DNA from: Polytrichum commune
Taxonomy: Eukaryota; Streptophyta; Polytrichopsida; Polytrichales; Polytrichaceae
Assembly (NCBI GenBank): GCA_950295325.1
Contig: OX485807.1
Location: forward strand, 15,405,001-15,469,000
Direction of reading: 5' to 3'
Length of the DNA stretch: 64,000 bases
A program made the translations under genes and the position numbers. The notes under the pieces were generated by a model. It worked only from the letters and a program-made list of their open reading frames with translations, had not been told where the DNA came from and searched no databases. Below are positions 1 to 13,964 of this stretch, in pieces (within the stretch, counting starts at the first letter, position 1; every line of letters begins with the position of its first letter).

Positions 1-884
1 TAAATCTTCATAGAATCAAGGTATTCAATCAAATTGAAAAAGTGCCATTGAAGAATATATAGGGTCACTTCCGACAAGATTAATTGAATATGAAAGTATG
101 TAGTAGCTAACTCACAAAACCCATCGTGAGCCCATCCTGCATCTAACCCAATAGATTACATCCAACTACAAAGAAACATCCATGATATACCATCCAATAA
201 TGCTCATCCCTAGTGTGGGGCCCTAATATATATATATATATATAAATTCCCCACCCTATTGAACCCTATGGTGTGTTAGTTTAAAACTTCTTCAACTTTA
301 TTAATTTGTAAACATGTTAATTTATTTATACTATGGGGTTCAATATAAAACTTTAGTTTTGTCACAAGTACATGCTTTATAATTTGTGGCTTGCAACTTT
401 AAAGTGGACCTTATATTTCTTCTCACGTAGTTTATGAACATACAAGAATGACCCCCTGGGCAATCCTATACATTTGAGAGACCCAATCTGCAACCTCCAT
501 GTACAAAAAAATATATTAGAATAACATACTTCAAATGCTTCTACTAATTGAGTCACATACAAAGAGTTTTGAAATTAACTCATTCTTTCAAGTGCTATTT
601 CTAAATTGTTTGAATACCTTAATGTTGTTGAAGACTTGGGTTCAAGTGCATGATACGGATGCCTTTGGATGCAAACACACTCTTACTATACCAATCATCA
701 TGTCACTTATGAATGTATTTTATTGGCTCTGTCTATAGGACAGAGGCTATGCATCAACTTCTTCATTTCAAGAGCAAATTTCCTAACCACTTTGCGTTCA
801 CACTTGGACGTTACTTGTTCTTGTTATTTTTGGTCCACTTTATTTAATGTGGATGTTAACTATAATTATATATGCATATGTGTG

Positions 885-950
<66 letters not shown>

Positions 951-2625
951 GAACTATAATTGCTCCCTAAAATGTATTGAAAGAAATCTAGTTAACTATA
1001 GTTATTTCGGCAGTTCTTGATTATTTATTCTAAAAATTTCGGGTGATATCAAAATCCTTGACCTGCATTTGAGAAGAAGGTGCACAAAATCTAAGAAAGG
1101 TTTGGTATAGTAAATAGCCATGGACTGGCATGAGCAAAGTGGACAACTATAATTGTAGTCTTTCATAGTAAAGGACAGAGCCTCACGGTTCTACCGTTTT
1201 CTTGTTTTTATCCTTGACATTTTTAATGGTATGGTATGATATAAATGCCAACCCCTTGACGCAACAAGCATGAATGAGGAGCCTTTCCGCTCACCGGCTA
1301 CAACCACCCATTGGGGGTGTCCTTGACATCAAACAACATACCAAATAAAATATCACACCATAATGCACAAATACGATATTACAACTTGGTGAGGCTTGTA
1401 GGATCTGTGTATGAGGTAGAGGATGCTAAAACCAACACCTATATATAAACGTCTCCCAATCACCAGCACTCTACTATCTTGAACCGTTCCCCATTGATAA
1501 GGAGTGTCAGGGTCCACGGAGCGACCGATGTAGGTTCCATAAGTGACACCATTGCATACCAGCCTGCATATAGGGTAGGTAGGGGGGTTCACTCTCTCTC
1601 AGGTCAGCCTAAGGTGGGTTTAGAGTGGCTTGTCAATGCCTATTCTAGCCATTCTATTCACGGGGTGTTGGAGGACGGGGGGGGGGGGGCAAATCAAGCC
1701 CACATGGAAGTGCCCATGTTGGATTTTGATCTCTAGCTTGGGTCTAGTACTCAACTATGTTGTGTTGGTTCTAGGCAACAAAGACAGGGGTCCTTGTCAT
1801 GTGCAATATTATCATACGCAGAACCTAAGTAATATGGATTGGTTTAAGGAAGCTAGTGGTTTTGACTTTGAATATTCATCAAATATTAGAATAAGAATAA
1901 TTTTGGTCTTTGTATCTAGGTTTAACCCAAAGGCTTTTTATATTTTACATGTATACATACACCACATAGCAAGATGTATGTGCAATTGGCTTAAAGTGTT
2001 GGTTTAAGCACCTTCTACCTTACATGTTGTACATGTACATTGAGCCCCTTGGTTCTTTGATTCTAAACCCCTAAATTCCTAAGAAGCCAATTATAGTGAT
2101 TGCATGCGTTTTTCAAATATAAATTTTTCAAGGTGACTTCAAATTTTCTTAGTATGGTTTTCTTGCACTTTGAACTAGTAATTTTCTACACCATCTAGAG
2201 CAATCCAATCAAAATTGTATGTAAACAACTCTTAGATATGGACCTTGAAGTCGTTGGAACCCATAGATTTCTCTTTGTTAGGAAAAAACAAAGTATGCGA
2301 CATTATTATTTCTTTTTTAAGTTAATTATGCTCGTCATTAAGACCAAACATATAAAACATCAAGTGATTTTGATACATCTTGGAATTTTCATTATTTCTT
2401 GAAGGAGATGTTATTTCCAAAGCCAAAGATCCTTATTTTGATTGTATGAAGTGGTCTAAAATTAACTATCAAAAAAATTCTCTTGCATGCCAATTGCAAA
2501 TAAGGTCTCCAATTCAAGTTTTAAGACTACATCTTTGATTTGGGCTAGAACCCCAAAGCTTGTAAGGGATCGGGGATGTGTTTATATATGGGATATGTGA
2601 TGATTTCAAACAAACTCCCAACAAG
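1..2625. other. gene-free stretch with simple repeats
   Basis: I find no open frame with recognisable protein features on either strand. A (TA)n tract lies at 227-244 and a G run of about 11 at 1678-1688. The remainder is AT-rich unique-looking sequence. Confidence 0.5.
883..947. repeat. (TA)n/(TG)n compound microsatellite
   Basis: A short TA stretch runs into about 25 TG dinucleotides. The short open frame across it is only a translation of the repeat (Cys-Val) and is not a gene. Confidence 0.95.
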
Positions 2626-2946
2626 TACACTAAATAGGATATTTGGTGTTTGATACACTAAATACAAATGCATACATTGAATATCAATAACCCTATGAAA
2701 ATAAGTAAGATTAAATGTAAACTCAAACACTAAATATCAACTATGGTAATACATGGAAGTTACAAGTTTGAATTTATATTGGTAAGGATATAAAACGATG
2801 GATTTTATAAGGTAGATGGCAGTAAGGAAGGTAGCTACACATTTATGTCTAACACTAATTATCAAGAAATTAAAAATTAGTGTTGAGCAGTGTAGGATGG
2901 TAACAACACTAAAGATCATCAAACACCAAATATCCTATTTAGTGTA
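2626..2946. mobile_element. Pal-A MITE
   Basis: The element begins TACACTAAATAGG and ends CCTATTTAGTGTA. Each end continues into a nearby mirror copy, so each terminus is itself nearly palindromic. The core shares landmarks with the copies at 29310 and 29784: TAAACTC, TATGGTAATA, GAATTTA, a block reading ATTAGTGTTGAGCAG and GGTAACAACA. It has no coding capacity. I see no convincing target-site duplication. Confidence 0.8.
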
Positions 2947-5900
2947 GTGGACAAGTTTTTTTTTGTGGTCTACGACATTGAATCCATGTATTAGCACCAA
3001 CTATGCAACGACGTGATTCGATATGTGACAAGGTGGCTAGATATACATGGATGATTTGAGTCTAGTCTCTCTCTCTCTTCAAATAATGCACATATGGTGA
3101 ATGAAATAACTTCGTATAGAATTGTTAGCTCATCTTACAACTTAGTAAGCTTAAACCCCTATGTATAACATTGTAAGATCCTTAATTGACCACTCGGGTC
3201 TTTAAGGATTAAGGGTTAACTATCATGTGGGATTGATATATAAGTGAATGCATGGTTCCAATAGAATCAATATCAATAATGACATCACTCAAACGTACCC
3301 ATGGGTATCAAAATTGTAACACCATCAAATTATTGATATTTGGTCATTATCTCAAGATGAATTTTTTTTTGTAAATACATGAGTTGTTACTTGAGTGAAT
3401 ACCGTTTTAGACCCATTTGATAGTAAGGTGGAGGGTGCTAACTCCAACCCCTTCCAAAAAAGTGTTCCTATGCATGCCTCTTAACCCCGTAACTAAAGCA
3501 CCTTAAATTGGCAGGATGTCTATGATGCAAAGTGGGAGTAAATCTGGGTGAAAAAAGTGGGACTGTTCCGACAAAACCTGAGGTTGGGTCTAAATGAAAA
3601 TTGGATTTGGACAAGCCTCAGGACGTAGCTAAGGGTGGGTTATTTATATGTGATTTTCTAGAACTAAGATTCAGTTTGCAAATGATATAAGGAATCATGT
3701 GGAAGTAGTTGGCACGGAAGGTGGGAATGATTTTGAAAGAAAACGAGGTTGGTTATAGGCAAATGCAAACCTAAAATCGCTTGTCATTCCTTTCGTAAAA
3801 ACACAATTGAACACTTTAGATTTTACAACGTTGCAATTATTGTCGCTCACTAAGTGATTTTCCATCCGGATTGACTCACCAAAATGTTCGGATGAAGAAT
3901 ACACCAAAAGTGGACGAACTTCAAAACAAAGTTGGCATGACAACACTCGTGAAATCATGCATCATAACAAGTGCCATTAGAAAAGTTACCACAAGGTACA
4001 TAAGAACACCCTATATAGGACACCCAATACAATACAACATATAGTGTGGGTACGGCTCCCGACTCCCGACTCCTTGCCATGTGGAGGCCTTTTACTATTT
4101 ATTGTTGTTGTTGCAGGCCCCAGGGTGTGGTGTAAGGTTGACTTGGAGGGCCAAAGGGATCAATGAGGGACCTGGTACCAATATACCCACTTCATAAAAT
4201 CATTCATGAATCTCATATATATATATATATATATAATTAATTAATTTTTGTACAAGAAGCATGTACATAAATTGGTTTATATTATATATTATTTTACATA
4301 TTTTATAATGTAATATTGTATGTATGCTCAACAAACCCAAATTCTGTCATGTGCTGGCAGTGTGTTTCCCTTACAAAAGTTTGTGCCTAAGTTTAGTACA
4401 CTCCGAGTCAACGAACGAGGAGACCAACTACTAAAGTACTTACGGATGCGTTTATAATAGAACAATTTATGGAATATGCCTACCTCATATGTATGAATAA
4501 AAGGGGAACCGAAAGCTCACAATATGTAACCGGCTTGGCCGGGGTTGGCATCGAAACATGAGGATTTGGACCGATTATATATGTATATATGCTCCAAAAA
4601 TCTTCCCGGACACGTGCTCCAAGTGCAAGGAAGGATTTTAACAACCCTAGCTAGCTAGCACATGATGAGCTAACTAGCTAGCTAGGCCCACCCCGAAAGC
4701 CCAATCAATTCAACAAGGGCGTGACATTCAATAATTAATGTGAGCTTTGAACTAGGTTACTAGGTTGTGTGGGCTTTCATTATGTGCTTATAATGTGGAC
4801 ATGGCTTTGATTGCTCCGTCGGCCTTGGCGCAATGCAATTGACGTGGCACCCCTTTATTGTCACCGTAATTGTATTGTGATCCATTTCATTTCCCTTTGT
4901 TTCAATCCTCTCAAATGGGTGCACAACGTCATTCAACTGCATGCTTGTGTTCCATTCTATGTTTGGCATGGGCTTCCATTATCTTATCTTCATGGGAAGA
5001 AACTTAGGAAATAGGAAGAAATTGACACCAATATGAATAATGAACAGTGATGGGAATATTCATAATGTCGGTGTTTTCAATGATAGTTAATTCATGAATA
5101 ATAACAGGGAATATTCTTTATGTGAACAATGTTTCCTATGCATAGTGTTGGGAATATAACTCCACCAAAATTTCTAACTTCAACCTAAAGGTATGAATAA
5201 TAAATGTATATTCCCAATTTGTTCGAGGGCCCATGGAATATAACTGCACATATTCTAGGGTCATGAAATCGGCCCACATGGTTGAATGAAGCATAGTGTG
5301 CTTTGTGAATGCCGCCATTAACCCTTAAAGGCCAAGGTGGGCGGGTGGTAGTTTGTCCCACCAAATACCACAACGCACTTGCACTGTAATCTTCTGATTT
5401 GGGACACGTGGACAATTGAACATTTGTGTGAAAGACAAAAGAAAAGAAAGAGGACTCTCCATTTTGCCACTCAACGTGGATTTTGTTGTTGTTTTTTTTT
5501 GGGGGAGGGGGAGGGGGGGTTGGAGTTGGTGTAAATCTATATGTAATCCCGAAACGGAAATAAGAAAATTAGAGGGTCCCCGACGACTATTACCTCCTTT
5601 TGAAGGTGAACACCTTGCACTGGCACAAACAAGCTGAACGTCATTTATCTCCCCCCCCCCCCCCCTCTGCCCAAAAGGGCAAGCCCCTAGGTTTCCACAT
5701 GGTTGGTTGAAAATATATGGTTCACCCAGATACCCCCCCCCCTACTATGATTGTGTGGGATCATAGGTGGCAGGGTGCACCAAAAATCAAGTGCTAGAAT
5801 GGCCACCCATCCGAAGACTGTTCCAGTCCTAGGTGAATTAACCTCGGAGTTCCCATGGAATTTGGGTTTAAGGCCTTACATTTAAGTAGCCCCGTTTGTG

Positions 5901-7179
5901 TGAACATTGATAACTTGAGAAAGCTTTTATAAGTACAATCAAATCCATCATATGGTCATGAGCAGTTTGCTCGGACCCTCGACTCTAGTTTGGATGGTTT
6001 TGTGACTATTTCAACTACTCCTTTTGTTCATGTTCAAGTTTGTTATGTTCTACCATGTGGATAATTTGGGATTCAACAAAGTTAGTTGTTTTTGGATAAA
6101 TTCAAATATGGGAGTGTGCTCTCAACTGGTGTACAATGGAACCAATCCACGAACCAAAACTTGACATTTGTCACCTCCGCGGTTGAAGGGCAACATATCA
6201 TGTACATGGTTTTTTTGTTGATCCCAATTGATCTGAAAATTTGCATGACACTCAAACGCAACATATCCTAAACATCTACCGTTGAAATTCATAGTGAGAC
6301 ATGTGTTGGTGGGTGTAAATCCACGTGGAAGGTGCACATTTGTGGCACCGCTGCCTCAAATTGCAAAGCTTCCCAAAAAATCACAAAACAATGGTTTCAA
6401 GATTTGTGAACTCATTTGAGTAGGAATATTGCCCCGCTTTTTGATAAGGGTAACATTTTGTCATTTGGAGATGATTTGAGTGAAGGGTCGATCAAAAAAC
6501 CAACCCCAATTTAAGTTCTAAGATGCTACCCCTCAAGACCACTATTGACACTCCTATTATAACCTCCTACACAATAGAACTTCAACGTTTGCAATTTGTA
6601 CTGTGAATAGTCACCTCTAACTTGCAAACATCTACACAATTGGATTTGTCCAAAAGACTTTAGATTTTCAACTACGTTTGCTGAAATTGAGGCATAAGAA
6701 AATCATACTGACATGGGTGGTGAATGCACTAAAAATTATTTACAACCTATAATTTGTAGCTTGGCAAATAAGTCTTCACTCCGAGCAATGTTTCATACAC
6801 AATGATGTTGCTAATCACTGTGGGAAATATGACATATTAGTGTGGGTTACCATTTGAAATGATGGGTTGCCATAACTTCTCATATTTTGAGAATACCATT
6901 GCTTCCCAAGCAACTTTATTCCTATTCCTTGATGTGCATACAATTGTTCCTATGTTAACCGGATTTAACACGATTCTCTTAAAAAGAGCTTTTAGTTATG
7001 CGTAACTACAAATTTTAACCCACATTAATAAAGTACGTCGGTGTAACTCTCTTCCCACAAGATGATGATTGTATGATCTACAAAGATGGTATAATCTACA
7101 TTCATTCATAAATTTCATAACCCTCTAGTGGTAGGAACCCTATGTGAAGACCTCCCAATTCCGCCAATGGTTATGGTGT
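2947..7179. other. gene-free stretch
   Basis: No recognisable gene. It contains a (TA)n tract near 4218-4236, a CTAGCTAG-rich palindromic patch at 4650-4684, a C run of about 15 at 5651-5665 and a C run of 9 near 5735. The short frames here lack any domain signature. Confidence 0.45.
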
Positions 7180-7723
7180 AGAGCATCCCCACTAGAGTTG
7201 GTATGGGGCGTGCTAATGCCATCACATGTACTTGGGTGGCAGTACCAGCATAAAGTGAGCTCCATCGTGCCCCCCCCCCCCCCCTTGATTTAGAACCAAC
7301 TCATGTGTAGTGAAACCTTCTCCCAACACAAACAACATATAACGACACATGTTACTTTAAGATTAAATACTTTGATATCCTCATTTATCTCGTGTCATAT
7401 AACAGGTGCCGTTGTCTTATTGGTTGCTCCACAATTATGGCAGGATATATCCAAGACTTTGACTTTATAACATTACTCAATAGGTGAGTAGTGTTCAGCT
7501 GCCCTGACCTCACATTCAATCCGAAACAATGGGATTCCGACATCTAGAGTCTTTATTCCCGAATCAACTGTTGGACCATGAACACAACTCATCGGCTGAG
7601 TGATGGTATGTCATGTTGAGCGACCCCGCCTAAGGTGGTGAGCTTCCCATTTTTTAAAAACTATATATATATATATATATACACACTTTATTTGGCATTA
7701 GGGTGCTCTAGTGGGGATGCTCT
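7180..7723. mobile_element. TIR element with GAGCATCCCCAC ends
   Basis: The first 18 bases (AGAGCATCCCCACTAGAG) are repeated exactly in reverse complement at 7706-7723. A 544-bp body with no open frame separates them. It holds a C run of about 15 near 7270 and a (TA)n tract near 7664-7682. Ends of the type GAGCATC are common in plant MITEs. The superfamily is not decided because no clear target duplication is visible. Confidence 0.7.
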
Positions 7724-9299
7724 TATCCGCATTGAAAGTGCACCATAATCCCACGACTTGAAATTCACTCAAAGCCAATGAGAGCGGGTGAGGGTGGCGA
7801 ATGGCCACTACCAACATGCCATGTGTCCCTCCTATTGTGCTGAGGTGGCAAGAAACGGACCCGTCATGGCGGTGCCGGCCATTGGCCACCGTTGCACGTG
7901 GAAAATTCGATCCCACCCATTGTGATGAAAAAGCACAAGAAGCACCTCACTCCCCCCTTTTACTACAAACCTCACAAGGGAGGAGGAAGAAGAAGAAGAA
8001 GAAGAAGAAGAAAATAAAGCATCAATAAATCATGTTAAAGCAATGAGCCCGCCTTGTTGGAGTGATGCCCCGTGACAAAAGCCTAGTAGCTTAGCTTTAT
8101 CGAGTACTAGTGTGGTTTGACCTTGGCCCGGGAACGGTGACCGGGTCGCGATTACGTCCCTTTCATGGCCTCCTTTGACAAAGAAATTTTGACACTCGCC
8201 CAAGTCAATTAGCTAAGGCTCTCCACCAAAATATCCACGACTTTCCCGGACCCAAGATGGACAAGTTTAGGGTAAGGTGTGTGAGTGTCATCAAACGGGC
8301 ACCGAATGGAAGAAGGTGGTTAGAATTTGTCCAACATGTAGCACGTCCCCTCTTCCTTTGAGAATGCGAATCTAGGCGCTTTGTTCATTGAGGGCCGTTT
8401 CATATATAAGGTGTTTGTTTTAAGCTCGTGTACCTCAATTGCACATGTGAGTGACCCTTGTTGCCCAATGGCGACCTTGCTAGTCAATGGGAATTATATA
8501 AAGAGTGATGAAGCTCCAATCTCCTCTCTTCACATCATCCAACACTATGTGTTTATTGGGTGGCAACGCTTGTAAGGTTTTACATTGGGTCTTTGCGCGG
8601 TCACTTATATTATTTGTTAAAGACCCAAGTGACCAAAAGAAGGCCATTCATTTTTTTGTTTTATGTTAAAGTTTTCAAAAACCTCTTAACTCGCGCTAGT
8701 TGCTTTTTCATTTTTTTTCCTTCTAAAGATTGCCGCTCAAGTTTTCTTTATACAAATTGAAGGTTATTTCCGCACCTAAGCATGTGATAAGATGGTTTTA
8801 TATTCGATAGTTTGTGTGATGAAGATCCAACTTTCTCTCTTCATCATCCACAACACTGGTTTTGTAGTGGCCACTTTTCTAACGTTTGTGGGCGTTTATG
8901 TGGTTCCAAGTGACCAAAATGAGGTTAATTAGTTTATTTTTAAAAGTTTGAGAACTCATGATTGTCATATATAAATACACACACACACACAATCGTTTCA
9001 TTTCAATTTGTTTTGGAGGGAGTCTCCGTCTTCCTTCTCACATATAACAACAAGTTATACGCACCCCCACCCAACCTTCCCATACATCCTAACGCAGATT
9101 TTTTGCCTCCCAAAGCATATATATATATATATATGGATGGGTTAGTCATCAAATATGTAGCATCCACCACGGTATTGTATGGAGTATATTCAACTATCCT
9201 TAATACCGCCATAAGTTGATGACACATTCTACCGGGGTAGATGTCATGGCCATTCACACAACCATCTCCACCATACACCCTCACCTTCTCACATACATC
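7724..9299. other. gene-free stretch with a direct duplication
   Basis: A (GAA)n tract lies at 7983-8011. A diverged direct duplication pairs about 8505-8700 with 8808-8965; both contain the series GATGAAG, CTCTCTTCA, ATCATCCA, AAGTGACCAAAA and a TTAAAGTTTT-like end. I recognise no gene. Confidence 0.5.
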
Positions 9300-9319
9300 T
9301 TCACAAGCAACCTCAGTAC

Positions 9320-9990
9320 TTTCTACTTAGAGTAGAGGCATTCATAACTGATCATTTAAGAGATTTTTATGTCAAATATGGAGAAGTATAAGGCGGTGCA
9401 AATTTTTTCCATGTAGGAAGACAAAAATCAGGAGGACTGTAATTTTTTTGGTCGTTTTATTCCTTAATTTTAAAATTACTGTGAATCATTGAAGCCAAAA
9501 GTTGGCATGAGCACATTACATGCAAACCTTTGTAATGTCGCCCTTGGTAATGTCACTCCCTCTTTTATAACGTGAAACCCTAGGGAATGGACATGCTCAG
9601 TTTAAAATTATCTCCTTGTTGTCACATTTCCCTCACATATATTATAGGTTTTGACATTAAAATAATCCACCAAAGATTTCAAACCACACACTTGCACGCA
9701 TCATGTTGTCATTGTTGTCATTATTGTCGTTATTGCAATGTTGACTTTGTATTATTCCATAATGTCACACATTACACTAATTTTCTATCATCACACATTT
9801 ATTTTAACACTACAAATGTCCTTAATATCACGTGTACTTTGGTTGTCAAATGCATGATATTAAAGTGTACCAATGTCTAGAGTTTGCCAAAACCGCTCAT
9901 TTTGAGACAAATTCCTCCTCACTTTAGCACTTAAACCGGGAACATGTGTCATGGCACTATCGATTCCCTAGTCATACCATAACTAAAGTT
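9320..9990 (+). repeat. dispersed repeat, plus-strand copy
   Basis: This segment matches 24840-25200 in reverse complement. Shared blocks include GCCAAAAGTTGGC, TATACTTCTCC (or its complement), CCGCTCATT and ACATGTGTCATGGCACTAT. The plus copy carries about 330 extra bases (roughly 9520-9880) that the other copy lacks. Those extra bases contain repeated AATGTCAC-like motifs and may be an inserted element. Confidence 0.65.
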
Positions 9991-10754
9991 GGAGACTTAG
10001 GGTGAGTTTCCAGGTAGGTTGCTCGCCGACCAATTTCTAGGTTGACTAAGGTCAAACCTACCCAAATGTACAGGGAGTCTAGTGGGGTGGGGTTTGTATG
10101 TGCCAACTAGCTACTCTCATCTTCTCAAATCCAGGCCCACCTACTAACCTCCTCCTCCTCCTCCAGAAACCGATCTTCAATCCAACACTTGGAGGTTTAA
10201 GAATCTTTAGATGGCACTCAGAAGTCTAGTGGCCCATGTCCACAACCCTCCACACATTCTACCAGATCACCATAATGTGGTTGGATGGTGGCTTGTGCTT
10301 AACTACATGCGAAAGCCTCCAACCCATTATTATCTAGAATCTAGTGGGTGAGTATGAGCCCAAAATGGTTGCTCATATTTGTTTTATGTTTAGAATTTAC
10401 TTAGAATTGCATTTGAAGTCGTTATTGAAACAACTAAAAGTATTAAAAAGAGTGAGGCTTGGTGTGGAGTTATGTTTTAGGCCTTAGGCTTATTTTGTGT
10501 GGTTAATTAGAAGCTTAGTGGCATTAGGGAGTGTTTTGGTTAAGTGAGTGGTGTTTGATGAAGCAAGGGGAAGAGCCTTGGGTTTAAGTGTTTGAATTGG
10601 GACCTATCTTGTTGGTTTAGGGGGTGAGGGTTTAGTGGATAAGATGAGGTCCTACTAAGTAGGAGAGAGGTGAGGGTTTAAGCCCTCTTGGTGTTTTGGT
10701 GGTTCTCTCTCTTTTTGGTGTGGAGCGAGGGAGGAGCTCAAGGAGCTCAAGGTG
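9991..10754. other. gene-free stretch before the minisatellite
   Basis: No gene is recognised. From about 10440 the sequence becomes G-rich on the plus strand, with many GTG, GAGG and TTTGG words, unlike the flanks. Confidence 0.4.
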
Positions 10755-11110
10755 GGCTACTGATTCGAGCAAGCTTGAAGTTGTTGCTGGCCGAGGCCTG
10801 AGTGAAGGTTGGCTACTGATTTGAGCAAGCTTGAAGCTGTTGTTGGCCGAGGCCTGAGGGGAATTTTGGCTATTGATTCGAGCAAGCTTGAAGCTGCTGC
10901 TGGCCGAGGCCTGAGGGGAATTTGGGCTACTGATTCGAGCAAGCTTGAAGCTGCTGCTGGCCGAGGCCTGAGGGGAATTTGGGCTATTGATTCGAGCAAG
11001 CTTGAAGTTGTTGCTGGCCGAGGCCTGAGTGAAGGTTGGCTACTGATTCGAGCAAGCTTGAAGCTGCTGGGCCGAGGCCTAAGTGAAGGTTTGAGCTACT
11101 GATTTTGAGC
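10755..11110. repeat. 57-bp minisatellite, about six copies
   Basis: Units start with GGCTAYTGATTCGAGCAAGC at 10755, 10811, 10868, 10925, 10982 and 11038, and a partial unit starts near 11091. The period is 56 or 57 bp. Each unit contains GGCCGAGGCC. Since 57 is divisible by three, long frames stay open on both strands (Ser-Lys-Leu-Glu-Ala repeats on plus, Arg-Pro-Ala-Ala repeats on minus). The symmetry and lack of flanking coding signal argue that neither is a gene. Confidence 0.95.
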
Positions 11111-13793
11111 CGGTTATGGAACCGGATATGGGACCGGTCGTGAGCTCGACCGGGTATGGGAAAGGGCCAAGGGCATTAGGGGTATTTGGCTTCACATAAA
11201 TTAGAGGGTGGACTAGGGGGATGAGCTTTTGGTAGTGAGTTGAGGGTTGGGGTGTAAATTAGTGTAGGGAGAAGGAGATAAATAGAGAAGAGCATTTTTC
11301 AATGCTTGTACCCTTATTATGGAATAAATTGGTGTGCAAGAGTTGATGGGGAATGAAATGGATTTTTACGAAGTTGGTAAGAGGGAGTTATGTGAACATG
11401 AATGTGATCCCCATTCCCTCACCCGGACTAGGACGCTTAAGGGTGGGTGGTTTGGCCTCACAGTGAGTGGCCTACATGGAAACTAACCTTAGATACCGTG
11501 AAACGTGAAACCTTATTTTAATCACTCACAAATTTTTTTACCAAAATCAGTCCCAACCTTATCAAAAAGTATGGCACCATGTAGATCCTCTGGGTCCTAA
11601 TTGAGAATAGGCAACTCTACTCTATTCATAAACTATCATAATTTTCTATCGCCTCATCAACATCATCCAAATCACTACCTCCGTGCAACAATTCTCCAAC
11701 ACATCACCCTACACCTATACCCAATCCATGTTATTAAACTCCAATCTCACATTGGTACTTAAAGGAATGAAAAACCCACAAATTGGCTAGTGTGAATCAC
11801 ACTTCCCCAAGCACACATTTGCGGAGACCCCGTCCATATCCTCCCACCATCTCCACACATCCTCCATAGCAAAAGTTTCCACACAAAGCTTGGCCATGAC
11901 CTCAACACTTTCCTCCCAATCCTAAGGTAGATGAGGGCTAATTCGGTTAGGTTCTTCAATTGGACATCTATTTTTGGTTCCTAATCAACGGTACAATTGC
12001 TTTAATTCAATGGGTGAGTAATACATGGTGATTTAGCCGCTGCCTTGATGATATTTGGGTTAGTCACCTTCACAAAAGTCAATACACACCCACCATCCTC
12101 CATAATTAGGAGTGCTATCCCCCGAGCTCTTACATGTTTTGAATTTGTGCTTGAAGTGGGAGAATCAAGAGGTGGCATGTGGTTGTGACTCTTGTGAGGT
12201 GCCGACCAACTTGTATTGTGGGTATTCTATTATGAAAAAACAATTCGGCAACACTTTATCTGGCATGTGATCACTTTAGAGGCACAATGTAGCCAATATT
12301 GGCATTGAACTTTGGTATTCATTGGCAAATGACCCATGTAGAATTTGCTAATGATGTTGTCCACTTACACAACATTGAATGATAAAAGGATTCCCCCCTA
12401 TAACACCACATTGGGAAGTAGAGGGTCTGTGATTCCGGGGACTAGATTGACACCTTCCTCAACTCCAATCTCAAAAATTTCAATTCTTTGGTTGTGAATT
12501 TCAATTGCTAACATGCTCAAGCTTCTAATGCTCGAAGCCATTGGTTGGATGATTCCATAGAGCTGGAGGTGCCTCATCTACCTTACATAAAATTGCCTCA
12601 CCCACGAAATTATCCCTAAACAACCCTCAATCTACAATAGGACATCCAATGAACTCCTTGACCACTCCCTTTCCAACTCCTTTTGGACCCAAAAACCCCT
12701 CTATTGCACCAAACCAAATTGCACAACCTTTCAAATTCCACAATGGACAATACCAACATGGGCAACTACTCAAAATACATATTTTGGCCAAAAAACAAAT
12801 CCCTCCATATTTGCGGCCATGGATCCCATAACGTAAATAGTTGACCACATCTACTCACATCATGTCATCACCCCATCATCAAAGGCTTCCGTCTAGACAT
12901 ACATAATTGCGCCTTATAGTACATCAAGGAAATGTTTCTAACACATCACCAAACCACTTGGAATGCACAATGAACAACAATTCCACTCCATCCGAACACA
13001 TAGTCCCACAATGGAGCCTATCCCACAAATGTCCATGGCTCCTTACCCTATGTGGATGCCTCTACAAACTATATCTTGACATCGTGTTAATCATACCATT
13101 CCCACTTATTAACAACCATACAACCAACCCTACCAAAAGATCTCTCTCTGATACATCGAACACACTTATTGTCATGACAAATATAGAGAATTGGTCCAAT
13201 AAAACCTCCACTCAAGAAAATTATGGAATTTATATAAGTTCCTCCACTCATCATCTTAACCTCTAAAGGCTGAGGCAAATGTTTTTGTTTGGACAGTCAC
13301 CTCTGCCCGACAATACCAACGTACACATTTATGTTATAATCTTCTAATTTTGGATGCGTGGACAAGATGCTCTTCATATTTATGTTGGCTCCATCAAGAT
13401 CCAATGTTTGTATCTATTTATCTTGAAGAGTACGTGATCTAATGTTTTGTAACCAACAAGTTGTGTTGCAAGGTCTATGATCTTCCTTGTTTATGAAAAT
13501 TTGAATTATAATATGAAGAAAATAATTACTATAAGCCCAATTGAAAGGATCTATCCAATCGTTCAAAGAGAATGGAGAATCTTCTATTTGACCTCCTCTA
13601 AGTTTTGCGTCTCTTGAAACTCCAATTCATGAAACTTGAAATGACAAACTCCGTGATCCATAATTGTTGACAAGACAAGACCATTCTTAATCCAATCCAA
13701 AGGAGAAATTATACATGAAGCTAAAATTGTACACATAAGATGATCATATTTCGTACATCAAATTTGATTGGGGCACATCTATGGAGAAAGTAA
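11111..13793. other. gene-free stretch, possibly holding decayed coding sequence
   Basis: No family is recognised. On the minus strand between about 12400 and 12850, frames keep a protein-like composition across several stops (for example VVKEFIGCPIVD and VGEAILCKVDEAP). This could be a decayed transposon or retroposed gene, but nothing in it is diagnostic. Confidence 0.3.
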
Positions 13794-13964
13794 ATCATTG
13801 CATACGAGCGTACTTCTCATCCATCCAACATAAAAACTTGACCCCTTACTCCTAGGTTTGTGGCCAATTCATCTTAAATGACTTGGACTAGACTAATTCA
13901 AGGTCTTTATAATAGATTCGGGTGACAAATTAATTGTAAAATAGGGAAACATCCAAACTACATA

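Noticed and set aside
669-959. 96-codon frame ending in Cys-Val repeats
   Set aside because: It is a translation of the TG microsatellite and has no domain.
10757-11102. Opposing repeat-rich frames of 80 and 97 codons
   Set aside because: Both are by-products of a 57-bp tandem repeat; there is no start context or flanking coding signal.
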